A DNA stretch of 64,000 bases, from assembly GCA_030323305.1 (NCBI GenBank), contig CP106741.1, positions 6,123,501 through 6,187,500 on the forward strand. The letters are read 5' to 3'. Under the pieces are notes generated by a model. That model ran no database searches, was not told the origin of the DNA, and saw only the letters and a program-made list of their open reading frames with translations. This DNA comes from Paenibacillus sp. CC-CFT747. Its GTDB lineage: Bacteria > Bacillota > Bacilli > Paenibacillales > NBRC-103111. Both the position numbers and the translations under genes were made by a program. The first letter of the stretch is position 1; every line of letters begins with the position of its first letter. This document shows positions 40,187 through 49,365 of the stretch, piece after piece.

Positions 40187-41245
40187 ATGAAGAAATACAA
40201 AGCGGGGATTATCGGCTGCGGCAACATTTTTCCCATGCATGCCGCATCCATTCAGCTGTCGGATATCGCCGAAGTCGAGGCCGTATGCGACGTCAAGGAA
40301 GACCGGGCGAAGAACAGCGCAGCTAAGTATAATTGCAATTACTATACCGATTATGAGGAAATGCTCGAGAAGGCGGATATCGACGTCGTACATATCTGTA
40401 CCCCTCACTATAATCATGCGGACATTGCCATTGCCGCAGCCAACAAGGGCAAGCATGTCCTTACGGAGAAGCCCATGAGCATCTCGATTGAGCAGGCGAA
40501 GGAGATGGTCGAGGCGTGCGAACGTAACGGAGTCACGTTGGGCGTGATTTTCCAGAACCGCTACAATCCCGGGTCCCAGCTGATCAAGAACGCGATTCAG
40601 GACGGCAGCCTGGGGCAGATTCTTGGGGCGAAATGCTCCGTTACCTGGAAGCGGACCGACGATTATTACAAGAAGAGCGATTGGAAGGGAACATGGAGCA
40701 AGGAAGGCGGCGGCGTTCTCATCGACCAGGCGATTCATACGATGGACCTTATGCGCTGGTTCGTCGGTGAGGACATCGAATACGTGGATGCCCAGATCGC
40801 GAACCGGGCCCACGAGAAGATTGAAGTGGAGGACAGCGCGGAGGGGGTCATCAAATTCACGAACGGGGTGTTCGCCGGGTTCTTCGCCATCAATTATTAC
40901 AGCTATGACGCCCCGGTCGAAATCGAGATTCACGGCGTGAAAGGCATCGCCAAGATGGTAGCTGACCGCGCCACCATCACCTACAACGACGGGACGGAAA
41001 TCACCCGGGACAAGAACCCGAATGAAGTCATCGATTACGGCGAAGGGGTCAAAATCTACTGGGGCGTCAGCCATTCCAAGCAGATCCGAGATTACTACTA
41101 CTCGCTTCAGGCCGGCAAAGCTCCGTACATCGACGGCCGGGAGGCGATGAAAACGCAGGAGATGATCGCGGCGGTGTACCAATCCGGCAAGGAGAACAAA
41201 CGGGTATACCTGAACTCGCCTGAAGACAAAAAAGCCGAAAAATAA
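40187..41245 (+). CDS. Gfo/Idh/MocA family oxidoreductase
   Basis: Intact 352-residue NAD(P)-dependent sugar or inositol dehydrogenase-like protein. N-terminal Rossmann motif YKAGIIGCGNIFPMHAASI; family motif HVLTEKPMSI with the Lys-Pro pair; C-terminal domain with GVLIDQAIHTMDLMRWFV, which carries the catalytic His/Asp pattern. TAGGAGG precedes the ATG. It is convergent with a GH4 alpha-galactosidase-type gene, and both handle sugars through NAD-dependent chemistry; a shared pathway is inference. Confidence 0.9.
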   Translation: MKKYKAGIIGCGNIFPMHAASIQLSDIAEVEAVCDVKEDRAKNSAAKYNCNYYTDYEEMLEKADIDVVHICTPHYNHADIAIAAANKGKHVLTEKPMSISIEQAKEMVEACERNGVTLGVIFQNRYNPGSQLIKNAIQDGSLGQILGAKCSVTWKRTDDYYKKSDWKGTWSKEGGGVLIDQAIHTMDLMRWFVGEDIEYVDAQIANRAHEKIEVEDSAEGVIKFTNGVFAGFFAINYYSYDAPVEIEIHGVKGIAKMVADRATITYNDGTEITRDKNPNEVIDYGEGVKIYWGVSHSKQIRDYYYSLQAGKAPYIDGREAMKTQEMIAAVYQSGKENKRVYLNSPEDKKAEK

Positions 41246-41293
41246 GATTTGTAGAAGCGAAGAGCGAGCTTCGTAAAAGCTAGAGGAAGATGC

Positions 41294-41322
41294 AAAAAGG
41301 AGCCCTTGTGGGCTCCTTTTTG
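41294..41322. terminator. Bidirectional terminator between Gfo/Idh/MocA and GH4 genes
   Basis: AAAAAGGAGCCC, TTGT loop, GGGCTCCTTTTT: a perfect 12-bp stem. Confidence 0.92.
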
Positions 41323-41328
41323 ATCTGG

Positions 41329-42626
41329 TCAGCTGAATTTCGGCAGCCAGTCGCCGTGCGCTTCGATCAGTTCGTCGCACATGGCTACGATGTCGTCCAT
41401 GGACAGCTCCGCAGACGTGTGGGGATCGAGCAGGGCCGCATGGTAAATGTGGTCCTTCTTGCCGGTGAGCGCCGCTTCGATGGTGAGCAGCTGGGTATTG
41501 ATGTTGGTCCGGTTAAGAGCCGCACATTGAGGAGGCAGGTCTCCGACATACGTCGGCGTCACGCCGCTGGCGTCAACGAGGCAGGGAACCTCGACACAGG
41601 CTTCCTTCGGCAGGTTCGTGATCAGGCCGGTGTTCATGACGTTGCCGCCGATCTTGTAAGGCTTGTCGGTCTCGATGGCTTCCATGATATGGGAAGCGTA
41701 TTCATGGCTGCGGCAGTGCTCGAGCGATTTGTCGTTGACGAGCTCCTCCCGCATTTTGGCCCATTTCTCGATCTGCCGGATGCAGCGGCGCGGGTACTCG
41801 TCCAGCGGAATATTAAAGCGGTCGATCAGCTCGGGGTAGTTCCGCTTGATGAAATAAGGATGATATTCCGCATTGTGCTCGGAGGATTCCGTGATGTAGT
41901 ACCCGAACCTGAGCATCATCTCGTAGCGGACCATGTCATGGTGCTTTTCCTTCTGCTTCTCAGCCGCCCTCTTCTTGATTTCGGGATAAAGGTCCTTGCC
42001 GTCCTTGGTAACTTCCAGCAGCCAGGCCATATGGTTGATGCCGGCAATCTTCCATTGGACACCCGTATCGTCCATTTCGAGAGCCCGGAACAAATGAGGG
42101 ACGCACGCCTGCACGCTGTGGCACAAGCCCACCGTTTTGACTCCACCGTAGGTGTTCATCACATTGGTAAGAACGGCCATCGGGTTCGTGTAGTTCAGGA
42201 ACAGAGCGTCCGGGCATACCTCCTGAATGTCCTTCGCAAAATCGAGCATAACCGGAATGGTACGCAGGTTCCGGAAAATCCCCCGATTCCAATCGTATCG
42301 GCGATGGTCTGGCGCAGTCCGTATTTCTTCGGAATCTCAAAATCCGTGATGGTGCAAGGGTCATAGCCGCCCACCTGAATGGCATTGACCACATATTTGG
42401 CTCCGCGAAGGGCTTCCTTGCGGTCGGAATAAGCCTTGATGACGCAGGAGCTTCCGCTCGTGGCCTTCAAGTTGTTCAGCATCTGCTCCGAATCTTTCAG
42501 CCGTTCCGGGTTAATGTCAAACAGGGCGATTTCAAAGCCCTGCAGAGCCGGCACCTGCATGCTGTCGCCGAGCACGTTCTTGGCGAAGACGGTACTGCCT
42601 GCTCCGAGGAAAGTAATTTTGGACAT
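41329..42626 (-). CDS. melA: Family GH4 glycosidase, alpha-galactosidase type, frame-broken
   Basis: NAD+ and Mn2+-dependent hydrolase using the GH4 redox-elimination mechanism. N-terminal NAD motif KITFLGAGSTVFAKNVLGD; the metal region is LFLNYTNPMAVLTN and VGLCHSVQ, where the Cys/His ligands fit MelA; then WKIAGINHMAWLLEV. The frame breaks near 42276 in a G5 run; G6 gives GIGGIFRNLRTIPVMLDFA. Total about 432 residues. GGAGG is 10 bases before ATG 42626. The alpha-galactosidase assignment rests on the CHSVQ and GINHMAW motifs; a glucuronidase specificity cannot be excluded. Confidence 0.88.
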
Positions 42627-42755
42627 CGATCCATGACCTCCAGGGGAAAGTTTGACTTGCTTATCCCACTTTACACCCGAATCGGGTAAAATCGAATGGA
42701 AGAAAGCCATTTCCATATGGAGGAATGTAGTTTGTTTCGGGCGGGTATCTCCGGC

Positions 42756-43178
42756 TTACCGGGAGGCCCGGCGGACCATAAAGAGCAGAACCGTAATGAT
42801 GATAAAGGCAATCAGGGCGAGCAGCGGAATCGTTACCACTCCCCACCAGTCGAGATAATCATATTCGCACGGCACCCGGCCGCAGGCGGTCGCATTGTCG
42901 TGAAAATAAGGAACCTTCTGAATGGCATAGTGGTAGATGGAGATGCACCCGCCGATGACGGACAGGGGCAGCCCATAGCGCCAGATACCATAATCCTTGC
43001 GCACTGCCGCGATTCCAAGCAGAATGGTCAGCGGATACATGAAGATCCGCTGGAACCAGCACAGTTTGCACGGCTCGAACTGCATAATCTCCGAGAGGTA
43101 CAAGCTTCCCGCCGTTGCCACGAGCGCAGCCGCGAAGGAGAGGTACAACCCGTTCTCCAGCACAAATTTTTTGTTCAT
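42756..43178 (-). CDS. bdbC: Disulfide bond formation protein BdbC (DsbB-like)
   Basis: Intact 140-residue, four-span membrane quinone reductase that reoxidises a thiol oxidase (BdbD). The two Cys pairs are FEPCKLCWFQRIFMYPL and ACGRVPCEYDYLDWWG. Length and layout match BdbC of Bacillus. No bdbD neighbour is present in the window. The start MNKKFVLENGLYLSFAAAL lies a few bases after GGATGATTAG-type weak purine signal, so initiation may be modest. Confidence 0.92.
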   Translation of the reverse strand: MNKKFVLENGLYLSFAAALVATAGSLYLSEIMQFEPCKLCWFQRIFMYPLTILLGIAAVRKDYGIWRYGLPLSVIGGCISIYHYAIQKVPYFHDNATACGRVPCEYDYLDWWGVVTIPLLALIAFIIITVLLFMVRRASR

Positions 43179-43352
43179 CTTCTCTAATCATCCTTCCAAG
43201 CCTGCCGACGACAAATGACATAAATCGGTTCCGGCGACCGTTGTTTTCTATTATTTTGAGGCAGACGTCCCGGATTTGCAAGAAATCCGTTGCACCGCTT
43301 CCGTTTATCCTTCATCATTATAGGTAGCTTACCTCAGCAAGGAGGAGCCGTC

Positions 43353-44212
43353 ATGGCCGACATCCGTCATCAAGTATCCATTAACGCCCACCCAAGCAAA
43401 GGAGAGCTTACCGTTCTGTTTGCCGGCAGCGCCGAAACGGAGCCTCGGCATTCCGTGGGACCCCAGGTGCTCGACTATCATCTCGTCCACTATGTCCTTT
43501 CAGGCAAGGGGCACTTTCGCTGCATGGGCAAGGAGTATGAGCTTGGAGCCGGCGATTCCTTCTTCATCTTTCCGGGGAGCTTGCGGCCTATGAATCGGAC
43601 GGAGACGATCCGTGGACGTACCGCTGGATCGCCATGGAAGGAACGGATGCCGACCGGCTGCTGAGCCTGCGGAGCATCACGGCCCACCGGCCGGTGGTCA
43701 AAGGCTCCGGACGCCGGATCCCCCTTCTCTTCCGCCGGATTCAGCGGACCCTCCAGGAAGGCAAGCCGGAGAACGATCTCCAGGCGGAAGGCTATTTGCG
43801 GCTTCTGCTCGCCGAGTGGGCGAAGGATGCCGGAATCCGTCCGGACGAGCCGGATGAGCCCGAAAGCGAAGGCCGCCGGCAGGTGGACCAGGCGATCCGC
43901 TGGCTGACGCTGCAGTACTCCCAGCCGGTCTCTATCGATCATATGGCCCAGACGCTCGGGTACCATCGGACCTACTTGTCCAAAATTTTTAAACAGCAGA
44001 CCGGCCTCTCCCCGATGAATTTTCTGCTCAAGATCCGGATGGAACGGGCCCGGCTCCTGCTTGAGAAACCGCTGACGATCGAACAGGTCGCCTCCTCCGT
44101 GGGCTTCTCCGACGCCCTCTATTTCTCTAAGCAGTTCAAGAAATGGTACGGCGCGTCCCCAAGTGATTATCGGCAGGAAAACCAGGGAAAGCTCCGGTTT
44201 GACTGCTTATAA
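43353..44212 (+). CDS. AraC-family transcriptional regulator, frame-broken
   Basis: About 286 residues. The N-terminal cupin sugar-sensing domain includes LDYHLVHYVLSGKGHFRCMG and YELGAGDSFFIFPG. The C-terminal double HTH includes SIDHMAQTLGYHRTYLSKIF and TIEQVASSVGFSDALYFSKQ with FKKWYGASPSDYRQ. The frame breaks near 43583 in a G4 run; G5 gives FPGELAAYESDGDDPWTYR. AAGGAGGAG lies before ATG 43353. The GH4 and oxidoreductase genes nearby are possible targets; this is inference from distance only. Confidence 0.9.
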
Positions 44213-44376
44213 CGTAGATCCAGTAACATTAAGTAAATTTTTTTAGGTTTGGTGTAACAAAATATCAAGTCATGCTGTCTATAGAATAAAGAGACTCCAT
44301 TCGACAAAAACTGACTAATCCCGCGCATCCGTTGGGAACTATTTCCCGGATGTCCTGTCGCGGCGGAAAGGATACC

Positions 44377-46125
44377 ATGTTAAAAATACCCGTCCTTCAA
44401 AATGGAATCAACGGCTGGGAGAATGTTCTCATTTCCGCTTCCGACGTTCTCAAAATCGTTAATACCGGCGGTCCCCGCCACGAAGTTCATACGCCGGAAG
44501 CGGTTTACGGGCTTGACCTCCCGTGGGACTGCATTGAGGAATGGCTGCTCGACGAGGGCTTCGTCCAGCTGGATGAGAACAATATCGTTAACATCAACCG
44601 GGTCATCTCTTATGACGATTACAAAGGAACCGTTTTCTTCGGTCCCCAGGACGATCCGGAAGCGAAAACAGCCGCCGTGGCCGTGCTCCACAAGAAACGT
44701 CTCGGCCGGCTTCTCGGGGCCCTTCAGCAGTCCAACGAAACCGCCACCGGCGCAGAGGGAGGCCGGGTTAACCGCGTGTCCATGCTGAGGGACCGGTTCA
44801 AGGACATCAAGACCCAGGCCGTGTACCTGGCATCGTTCGATCCGGTTACGGGATTGCCCAACCGCTCGTCTTTTCTCGACCGCATCGACCGGCTGATCGA
44901 AGTCCAGCACGAAAACCGGATGCTGGCCATTCTCGTTCTGACCGTGGACCGGTTCGCGGAAATCAATCATGCCCTCGGCTTGAAGGCGGGCGACGACCTC
45001 CTCGTGTATTTGGCCGAAAGCCTTAAAGGGTGCTTGAACGGCAAAGGGGAGGCCGCTCGTCTGTGTGGAGGAGACTTTGCCGTTCTTCTTCCCGAGGTGA
45101 GCCGCATGGAAGAAGCTACGGGTCTCGGCAAAAAGCTCCAGCAGCTGCTCGCCTCTTCCCCCTTCGTGATTCAGCAAAGAGAAATTCCCATCTCGGTGAG
45201 CATCGGCATCAGCTTCTCACCGAACGACGGAACGGATGCCGAGACGCTGCTTCGGCACGCCTTCATTGCTCTCGACGGGGCGAAGGCCAAAGGCGGAGGA
45301 ATCGTGAATGTATTCCATCCTTCCCTCTCCGACCGCACGCTGGAAAAGATGCACCTCGAAATCGAGCTGCAAAAGGCGTTTAAGGACGAAACCCTGCAGC
45401 TGCAATACCAGCCGCTTATCCGGCTTAAGGATGGAACGGTATTCGGAATGGAGGCCCTGCTCCGCTGGAACCATCCCACGAAGGGCGCCATTCCCCCAAG
45501 CCTGTTCATTCCGGCTGCGGAAGCCTCCGGCTTGATCATCCCGATCGGCAATTGGGTCGTTAAACAGGCTTGCCGGCAAAACCGGGCCTGGCAGAACGCC
45601 GGACTTCCGCCGATTCTGATCTCGGTCAACATATCGGTCTACCAGCTCGAACACCCCGGCTTCGTCGGTTACATAAAGGAAGTGCTTGCCGAAACGGGCC
45701 TCGCCCCCCACTACCTGTGCCTGGAAATAAGAGAAACCGTGGCGAGCGACAAGATCTCCCTTGCCCTCGATACGATCGAGAGACTTAAGGGCCTGGGCGT
45801 CAGCATCTCGATTGACGATTTCGGCACCGGCTATACGTCCTTGTCCTGGCTGAAACGGTTTAAGGTCAACACCCTGAAAATTGACAAATCGTTCATCGAC
45901 GACCTCGACAAAGGTTCCGGTCATTCCGCGATCGCCGCCGCCCTGATCCGGCTCTGCCGGGAGCTGAACATCCGCTCGCTTGCCGAGGGCGTCGAAACGG
46001 AGGGCCAGCTCAAGGTGCTGAAGGAGCTCGGCTGTGATGACATCCAAGGCTATCTGTTCAGCCGTCCCCTCAGCATCCGGGATGCGGAACAGCTGCTGAA
46101 GGAGAACAAATCGTTCTCCGCTTGA
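44377..46125 (+). CDS. Cyclic-di-GMP phosphodiesterase with LytTR-like, degenerate GGDEF and EAL domains
   Basis: 582 residues, intact. Residues about 1-110 look like a LytTR DNA-binding domain: ISASDVLKIVNTGG and FVQLDENNIVNINRVISYDD. A GGDEF domain follows (FDPVTGLPNRSSFLDRID), but its active loop is RLCGGDFAVLL, not GGDEF, so cyclase activity is unlikely. The EAL domain is well preserved: VFGMEALLRWNHP, SVNISVYQLE, LEIRET, SIDDFGTGYTSLSWLKRF, LKIDKSFI and LAEGVETEGQ. I expect an active phosphodiesterase. The start at 44377 follows GGAAAGGAT. Confidence 0.9.
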   Translation: MLKIPVLQNGINGWENVLISASDVLKIVNTGGPRHEVHTPEAVYGLDLPWDCIEEWLLDEGFVQLDENNIVNINRVISYDDYKGTVFFGPQDDPEAKTAAVAVLHKKRLGRLLGALQQSNETATGAEGGRVNRVSMLRDRFKDIKTQAVYLASFDPVTGLPNRSSFLDRIDRLIEVQHENRMLAILVLTVDRFAEINHALGLKAGDDLLVYLAESLKGCLNGKGEAARLCGGDFAVLLPEVSRMEEATGLGKKLQQLLASSPFVIQQREIPISVSIGISFSPNDGTDAETLLRHAFIALDGAKAKGGGIVNVFHPSLSDRTLEKMHLEIELQKAFKDETLQLQYQPLIRLKDGTVFGMEALLRWNHPTKGAIPPSLFIPAAEASGLIIPIGNWVVKQACRQNRAWQNAGLPPILISVNISVYQLEHPGFVGYIKEVLAETGLAPHYLCLEIRETVASDKISLALDTIERLKGLGVSISIDDFGTGYTSLSWLKRFKVNTLKIDKSFIDDLDKGSGHSAIAAALIRLCRELNIRSLAEGVETEGQLKVLKELGCDDIQGYLFSRPLSIRDAEQLLKENKSFSA

Positions 46126-46131
46126 CGGATT

Positions 46132-46165
46132 AAAAGGAGCTCCTCCAACGAGGGCTCCCTTTTAA
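46132..46165. terminator. Terminator after the EAL gene
   Basis: AAAAGGAGCTCCTC / GAGGGCTCCCTTTT, imperfect stem with flanking A and T. Shared with ytxH-like gene on the other strand. Confidence 0.8.
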
Positions 46166-46222
46166 GCTTTGGCCATGACCTATCCGTATTTCCTCTGGAG
46201 CAAGGCCGCTAAGCATCCGCTC

Positions 46223-46570
46223 TTATCCCTGACGGACGATCTCCGCTTCCTCTTCAAGCGAAATCTCCGACACCTGGGCCAGCTCCTGCCGGCTGTCCTC
46301 GGATTCGTTCCGGCGGAAGGACCAGCTTTTGACCTCGCCGATGACGGCTGAGCCCTTCTCCTTCGCCCGGTCCACCCACTCGGAGGTGGAGGTGCCGACC
46401 GAACGGGCCAGCTCCTGGGTTTTATCGCTCACATTCTGGTATTGATCCGCCAGATCCGCTCTTAATTCCTTGCCGGATTTGGGGGCGAAGAGAAGCGCGG
46501 TGACCGCTCCCAGCACGCCGCCCACCAGGGCGCCGACTGCGAAGGTTTTACTGTTTTCCAATTTTGCCAT
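46223..46570 (-). CDS. YtxH-domain protein
   Basis: 115 residues with the YtxH pattern: one membrane segment TFAVGALVGGVLGAVTALLF followed by APKSGKELRADLAD and a helical tail with Glu/Ala-rich end. The start is ATG 46570 with AAGGAG 8 bases upstream. It overlaps the end of the DUF948 gene by 23 bases, so the two are coupled, as ytxG-ytxH are in B. subtilis. YtxH is a general-stress protein in that species; expression here is not shown. Confidence 0.88.
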   Translation of the reverse strand: MAKLENSKTFAVGALVGGVLGAVTALLFAPKSGKELRADLADQYQNVSDKTQELARSVGTSTSEWVDRAKEKGSAVIGEVKSWSFRRNESEDSRQELAQVSEISLEEEAEIVRQG

Positions 46571-47042
46571 GGGTATCACTCCTTGTTCTCTTTAGAGGGG
46601 TTTCCGGTTTGCCGTCGGGTTTCCAGGCTTTCCACAGCTTGATCCCCGCCGTCAGCCAGCTTGCGGTTTCGGCTATGCGGTTCTGATGCCGGGTCACTTG
46701 ATCCGCCGCATGAACCGCCACCTCAGCGAGCGCCCCCGTTACCTGATGAGCGGCATGGGCCGCCGTCTGAACCGTCTCGCCCGTCTGCCGAATGGACGCC
46801 AGAAACGGGTCCACCTGCTTCAACCGTCCTTCCAACCGCTCGGTCGTCCGTCTGATCTCCTGAAGGGTCGCCGACGCTTCCCGCGCCAGGACCAGCGTCT
46901 CCTTGCTTACGGTCTCCACTGTTTCTCCTGTCCTCTCCAGCGTTGCCTTCACCGCCTGTAAGACGCGTACCGCAAAAAGGACCAAAACCACAAAAGCCGC
47001 CGCGGCGACGGCCGCGCTGATCTGCAGGACCACTTTCCTCAC
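46548..47042 (-). CDS. DUF948 (YtxG-like) membrane protein
   Basis: 164 residues, intact. One N-terminal span (ISAAVAAAAFVVLVLFAVRVL) then a long helical region with TLVLAREASATLQEIRRTTE, typical of DUF948, and a second heptad-like stretch up to about residue 140. It lies upstream of the YtxH gene in one operon. The protein is probably peripheral to the inner membrane face and may form coiled coils. AAGGAGAGG-type signal stands before the start. Confidence 0.85.
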   Translation of the reverse strand: MRKVVLQISAAVAAAAFVVLVLFAVRVLQAVKATLERTGETVETVSKETLVLAREASATLQEIRRTTERLEGRLKQVDPFLASIRQTGETVQTAAHAAHQVTGALAEVAVHAADQVTRHQNRIAETASWLTAGIKLWKAWKPDGKPETPLKRTRSDTHGKIGKQ

Positions 47043-47135
47043 CTCTCCTTGTTGGCCTGGTTGGCTGCCCCGGGCAAATGCCCATTTCTTAGTTTCATTA
47101 TAGTTAGGCGCTGGACTTTTGACACAACATTTGGC

Positions 47136-47183
47136 AAAAAAGAGCCCTGCTCAAAGCCATGTAGCTTTAAGCAGGGCTCTTTC
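47136..47183. terminator. Terminator after mnmH
   Basis: AAAGAGCCCTGCT pairs with AGCAGGGCTCTTT, loop about 18 bases, T run on the minus strand. Confidence 0.9.
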
Positions 47184-47230
47184 CCTTTAAGGCCGCTTTC
47201 GCCGCGGTGACGCGATGATGACGAATGAGC

Positions 47231-48262
47231 TTATACCCAGTGTGGCAGGGCCTTCCGGACCGCTTCCACCGCTTCCTCAATCGTATCCGCCTGAACGGTT
47301 TCCGTTTCGGCATTGTACCGGTGAATGGCATGCTCGTACCGGGGATCGTAATAATGAACGAGCAGCAATTGGACCGCTTCCGCAAAGCGGCTTTCCTGCA
47401 GATGCTGTTCGATCTCTTTCGCAATGGGGGTATGGATGCGCTTCTCAATGAGCCGGAAAGCGGCCAGGCACTCTTGCTTGTGCTCTTCCGGACGGTAGTC
47501 TTCTAGAATGTGCCGGATTCGTTCTTCGACCGGCAGCTCGATGAGAAGCTGCTTGCCGTTTTCCTTCGCTTCCATCAGAAAATCAGGCAGGGTCACCTTG
47601 CCGACGCGGCGGCTTTCCGCTTCCATCAGCACGAAGGAGGAGCCCTGCAGCTTAAGAAGCTCGTGCACCAGCTTCGCCTCGAATGATTTCTGGTTGCTAG
47701 GCTTGCGTCCGATCTGGCCGAAGATCGACCCTCGATGGCCCGCCAGCTCCTCCAGATCAAGGACCGGGTAGCCCTGCTCCGCAAGCTTGGAGAGAATGAC
47801 CGTTTTGCCCGTCCCCGTATGACCGTTCAGCACGATGCAGGTCTGGTCAAGCTTAAATTCCTCCAGTGTCTTGACAACCCACTGCCGGTAGGCGCGGATC
47901 CCTCCCTGCAGCCGGTAAACGCGGGCTCCGTACAGGGAGAGGAGTGTCGCCGCCGTCCGGCTGCGCATGCCTCCCCGCCAGCAGAAGACCGCTTTGCGGT
48001 TATCCATGGCGTCCAGCTCTTTGACGAACTCGGGCAGCTTGCGGGCGACGATCTCCAGCCCCCGCTCCTTGGCGGCGTCCACGCTGACCTGCTTGTACAA
48101 CGTTCCGATTTCGCGGCGTTCCTCATCGTCAAACAACGGACGGTTAAGGCTGCCCGGAATCGTGCCTTCTTCGTACTCCGAAGGGGAGCGGACGTCGACA
48201 ACCGTCAGATCGCCCTTGCGCTGCTTCTCGAGCAGCTCTTCTATCGTAATATCCTGAAACAA
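47231..48262 (-). CDS. mnmH: tRNA 2-selenouridine synthase
   Basis: Replaces sulfur by selenium at the wobble 2-thiouridine of Glu, Lys and Gln tRNAs using selenophosphate. N-terminal rhodanese domain: VVDVRSPSEYEEGTIPG with catalytic Cys in AVFCWRGGMRSRTAA. P-loop domain: VLNGHTGTGKTVILSKL at about residue 145. Length 343 is standard. TTG start, 30 bases after selD, so the pair is one operon. The family also makes geranylated 2-thiouridine as an intermediate. Confidence 0.93.
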   Translation of the reverse strand: MFQDITIEELLEKQRKGDLTVVDVRSPSEYEEGTIPGSLNRPLFDDEERREIGTLYKQVSVDAAKERGLEIVARKLPEFVKELDAMDNRKAVFCWRGGMRSRTAATLLSLYGARVYRLQGGIRAYRQWVVKTLEEFKLDQTCIVLNGHTGTGKTVILSKLAEQGYPVLDLEELAGHRGSIFGQIGRKPSNQKSFEAKLVHELLKLQGSSFVLMEAESRRVGKVTLPDFLMEAKENGKQLLIELPVEERIRHILEDYRPEEHKQECLAAFRLIEKRIHTPIAKEIEQHLQESRFAEAVQLLLVHYYDPRYEHAIHRYNAETETVQADTIEEAVEAVRKALPHWV

Positions 48263-48292
48263 GGCATTCGCTTCCCTTATTGTATATTGGCT

Positions 48293-49345
48293 CTAGACGA
48301 CCACAATGTGTCCGGGATGATCGGCGACCGTCTCTCCGATGATGGAGGCGGCTTCCACGCCGGCTTGGTGCAGGTCGGCCAAGAGCGCCTCCGCCCGGTC
48401 CGCGGCAACGGAGATGAGCAGGCCGCCCGAGGTCACCGCATCGCACAGAATCCATTGGTCCACGGGATCCATGGATTCCGCATAGGTGACCGCGCCCTGC
48501 AGGTGCGCATGGTTGTTCTTGGTGCCGCCCGGCACGAAGCCTTCGTCCGCCAGCTCGCGGACGCGCGGCAGCACCGGCACCTGCGAACGCTCGAGGCGCA
48601 CGCCGACGCCGCTGCCCTTGGCCAGCTCGGAGGCATGGCCGAGAAGGCCGAACCCGGTGACGTCCGTACAGGCATGGACGTCGTAGGGCGCCATCGCCTC
48701 GGCGGCGGCCTTGTTCAGCGTGGCCATGACCTGCGTCACGCGCTGCACTTCCGCCTCGTCGAGCTTATCCTTCTTGATCGAGGTGGTCAGAACGCCCACC
48801 CCGATCGGCTTCGTCAGGATAAGCTTGTCGCCCGGCTTCGCGCCGGCATTCGTGCGCACCTTGTCCGGATGAACGAGCCCGGTCACGGCGAGCCCGAACT
48901 TCGGCTCGTTGTCGTCGATCGAGTGCCCTCCGACGAGCGTGACGCCCGCTTCGCGCATTTTATCCCCTGCTCCGCGCAGAATCTCCGCCAGCACGGCCTT
49001 ATCCAGCTTGTTGATGGGAAAAGCCACGATATTGAGCGCCGTCAGCGGCTTGCCGCCCATGGCGTAAATATCGCTGATGGCGTTAGCGGCCGCTACCTGG
49101 CCGAACGAGTACGGATCGTCCACGATCGGCGTGAAGAAATCGACCGTCTGAACGAGCGCAAGCTCGTCGGACAGCTTGTAGACGCCGGCATCGTCGCTCG
49201 TGTCGAGCCCGACGAGCAGGTTCGGATCCGGCACCGGGGCAGGGAGGTTCTTCAGCACTTGAGAGAGGTCGGCCGGGCCGATTTTGCAGCCGCAGCCTCC
49301 TTTGGTCGAATAGGATGTCAGCTTGATGGACGATAGCTCGGACAT
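48293..49345 (-). CDS. selD: Selenide, water dikinase
   Basis: Makes selenophosphate from selenide and ATP. The catalytic Cys is in KGGCGCKIGPADL (residues about 15-27), so this is the Cys and not the Sec form. ATP/Mg residues are in GLDTSDDAGVY, TVDFFTPIVDDPY and VGGHSIDDNEPKFG; the substrate part continues DVTGFGLLGHASEL. Length 350 is normal. It forms an operon with mnmH; no selA, selB, selC or Sec-containing gene lies in the window, pointing to selenouridine as the use. Confidence 0.95.
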   Translation of the reverse strand: MSELSSIKLTSYSTKGGCGCKIGPADLSQVLKNLPAPVPDPNLLVGLDTSDDAGVYKLSDELALVQTVDFFTPIVDDPYSFGQVAAANAISDIYAMGGKPLTALNIVAFPINKLDKAVLAEILRGAGDKMREAGVTLVGGHSIDDNEPKFGLAVTGLVHPDKVRTNAGAKPGDKLILTKPIGVGVLTTSIKKDKLDEAEVQRVTQVMATLNKAAAEAMAPYDVHACTDVTGFGLLGHASELAKGSGVGVRLERSQVPVLPRVRELADEGFVPGGTKNNHAHLQGAVTYAESMDPVDQWILCDAVTSGGLLISVAADRAEALLADLHQAGVEAASIIGETVADHPGHIVVV

Positions 49346-49365
49346 GGAAATCTTCCTTTCCTGAA

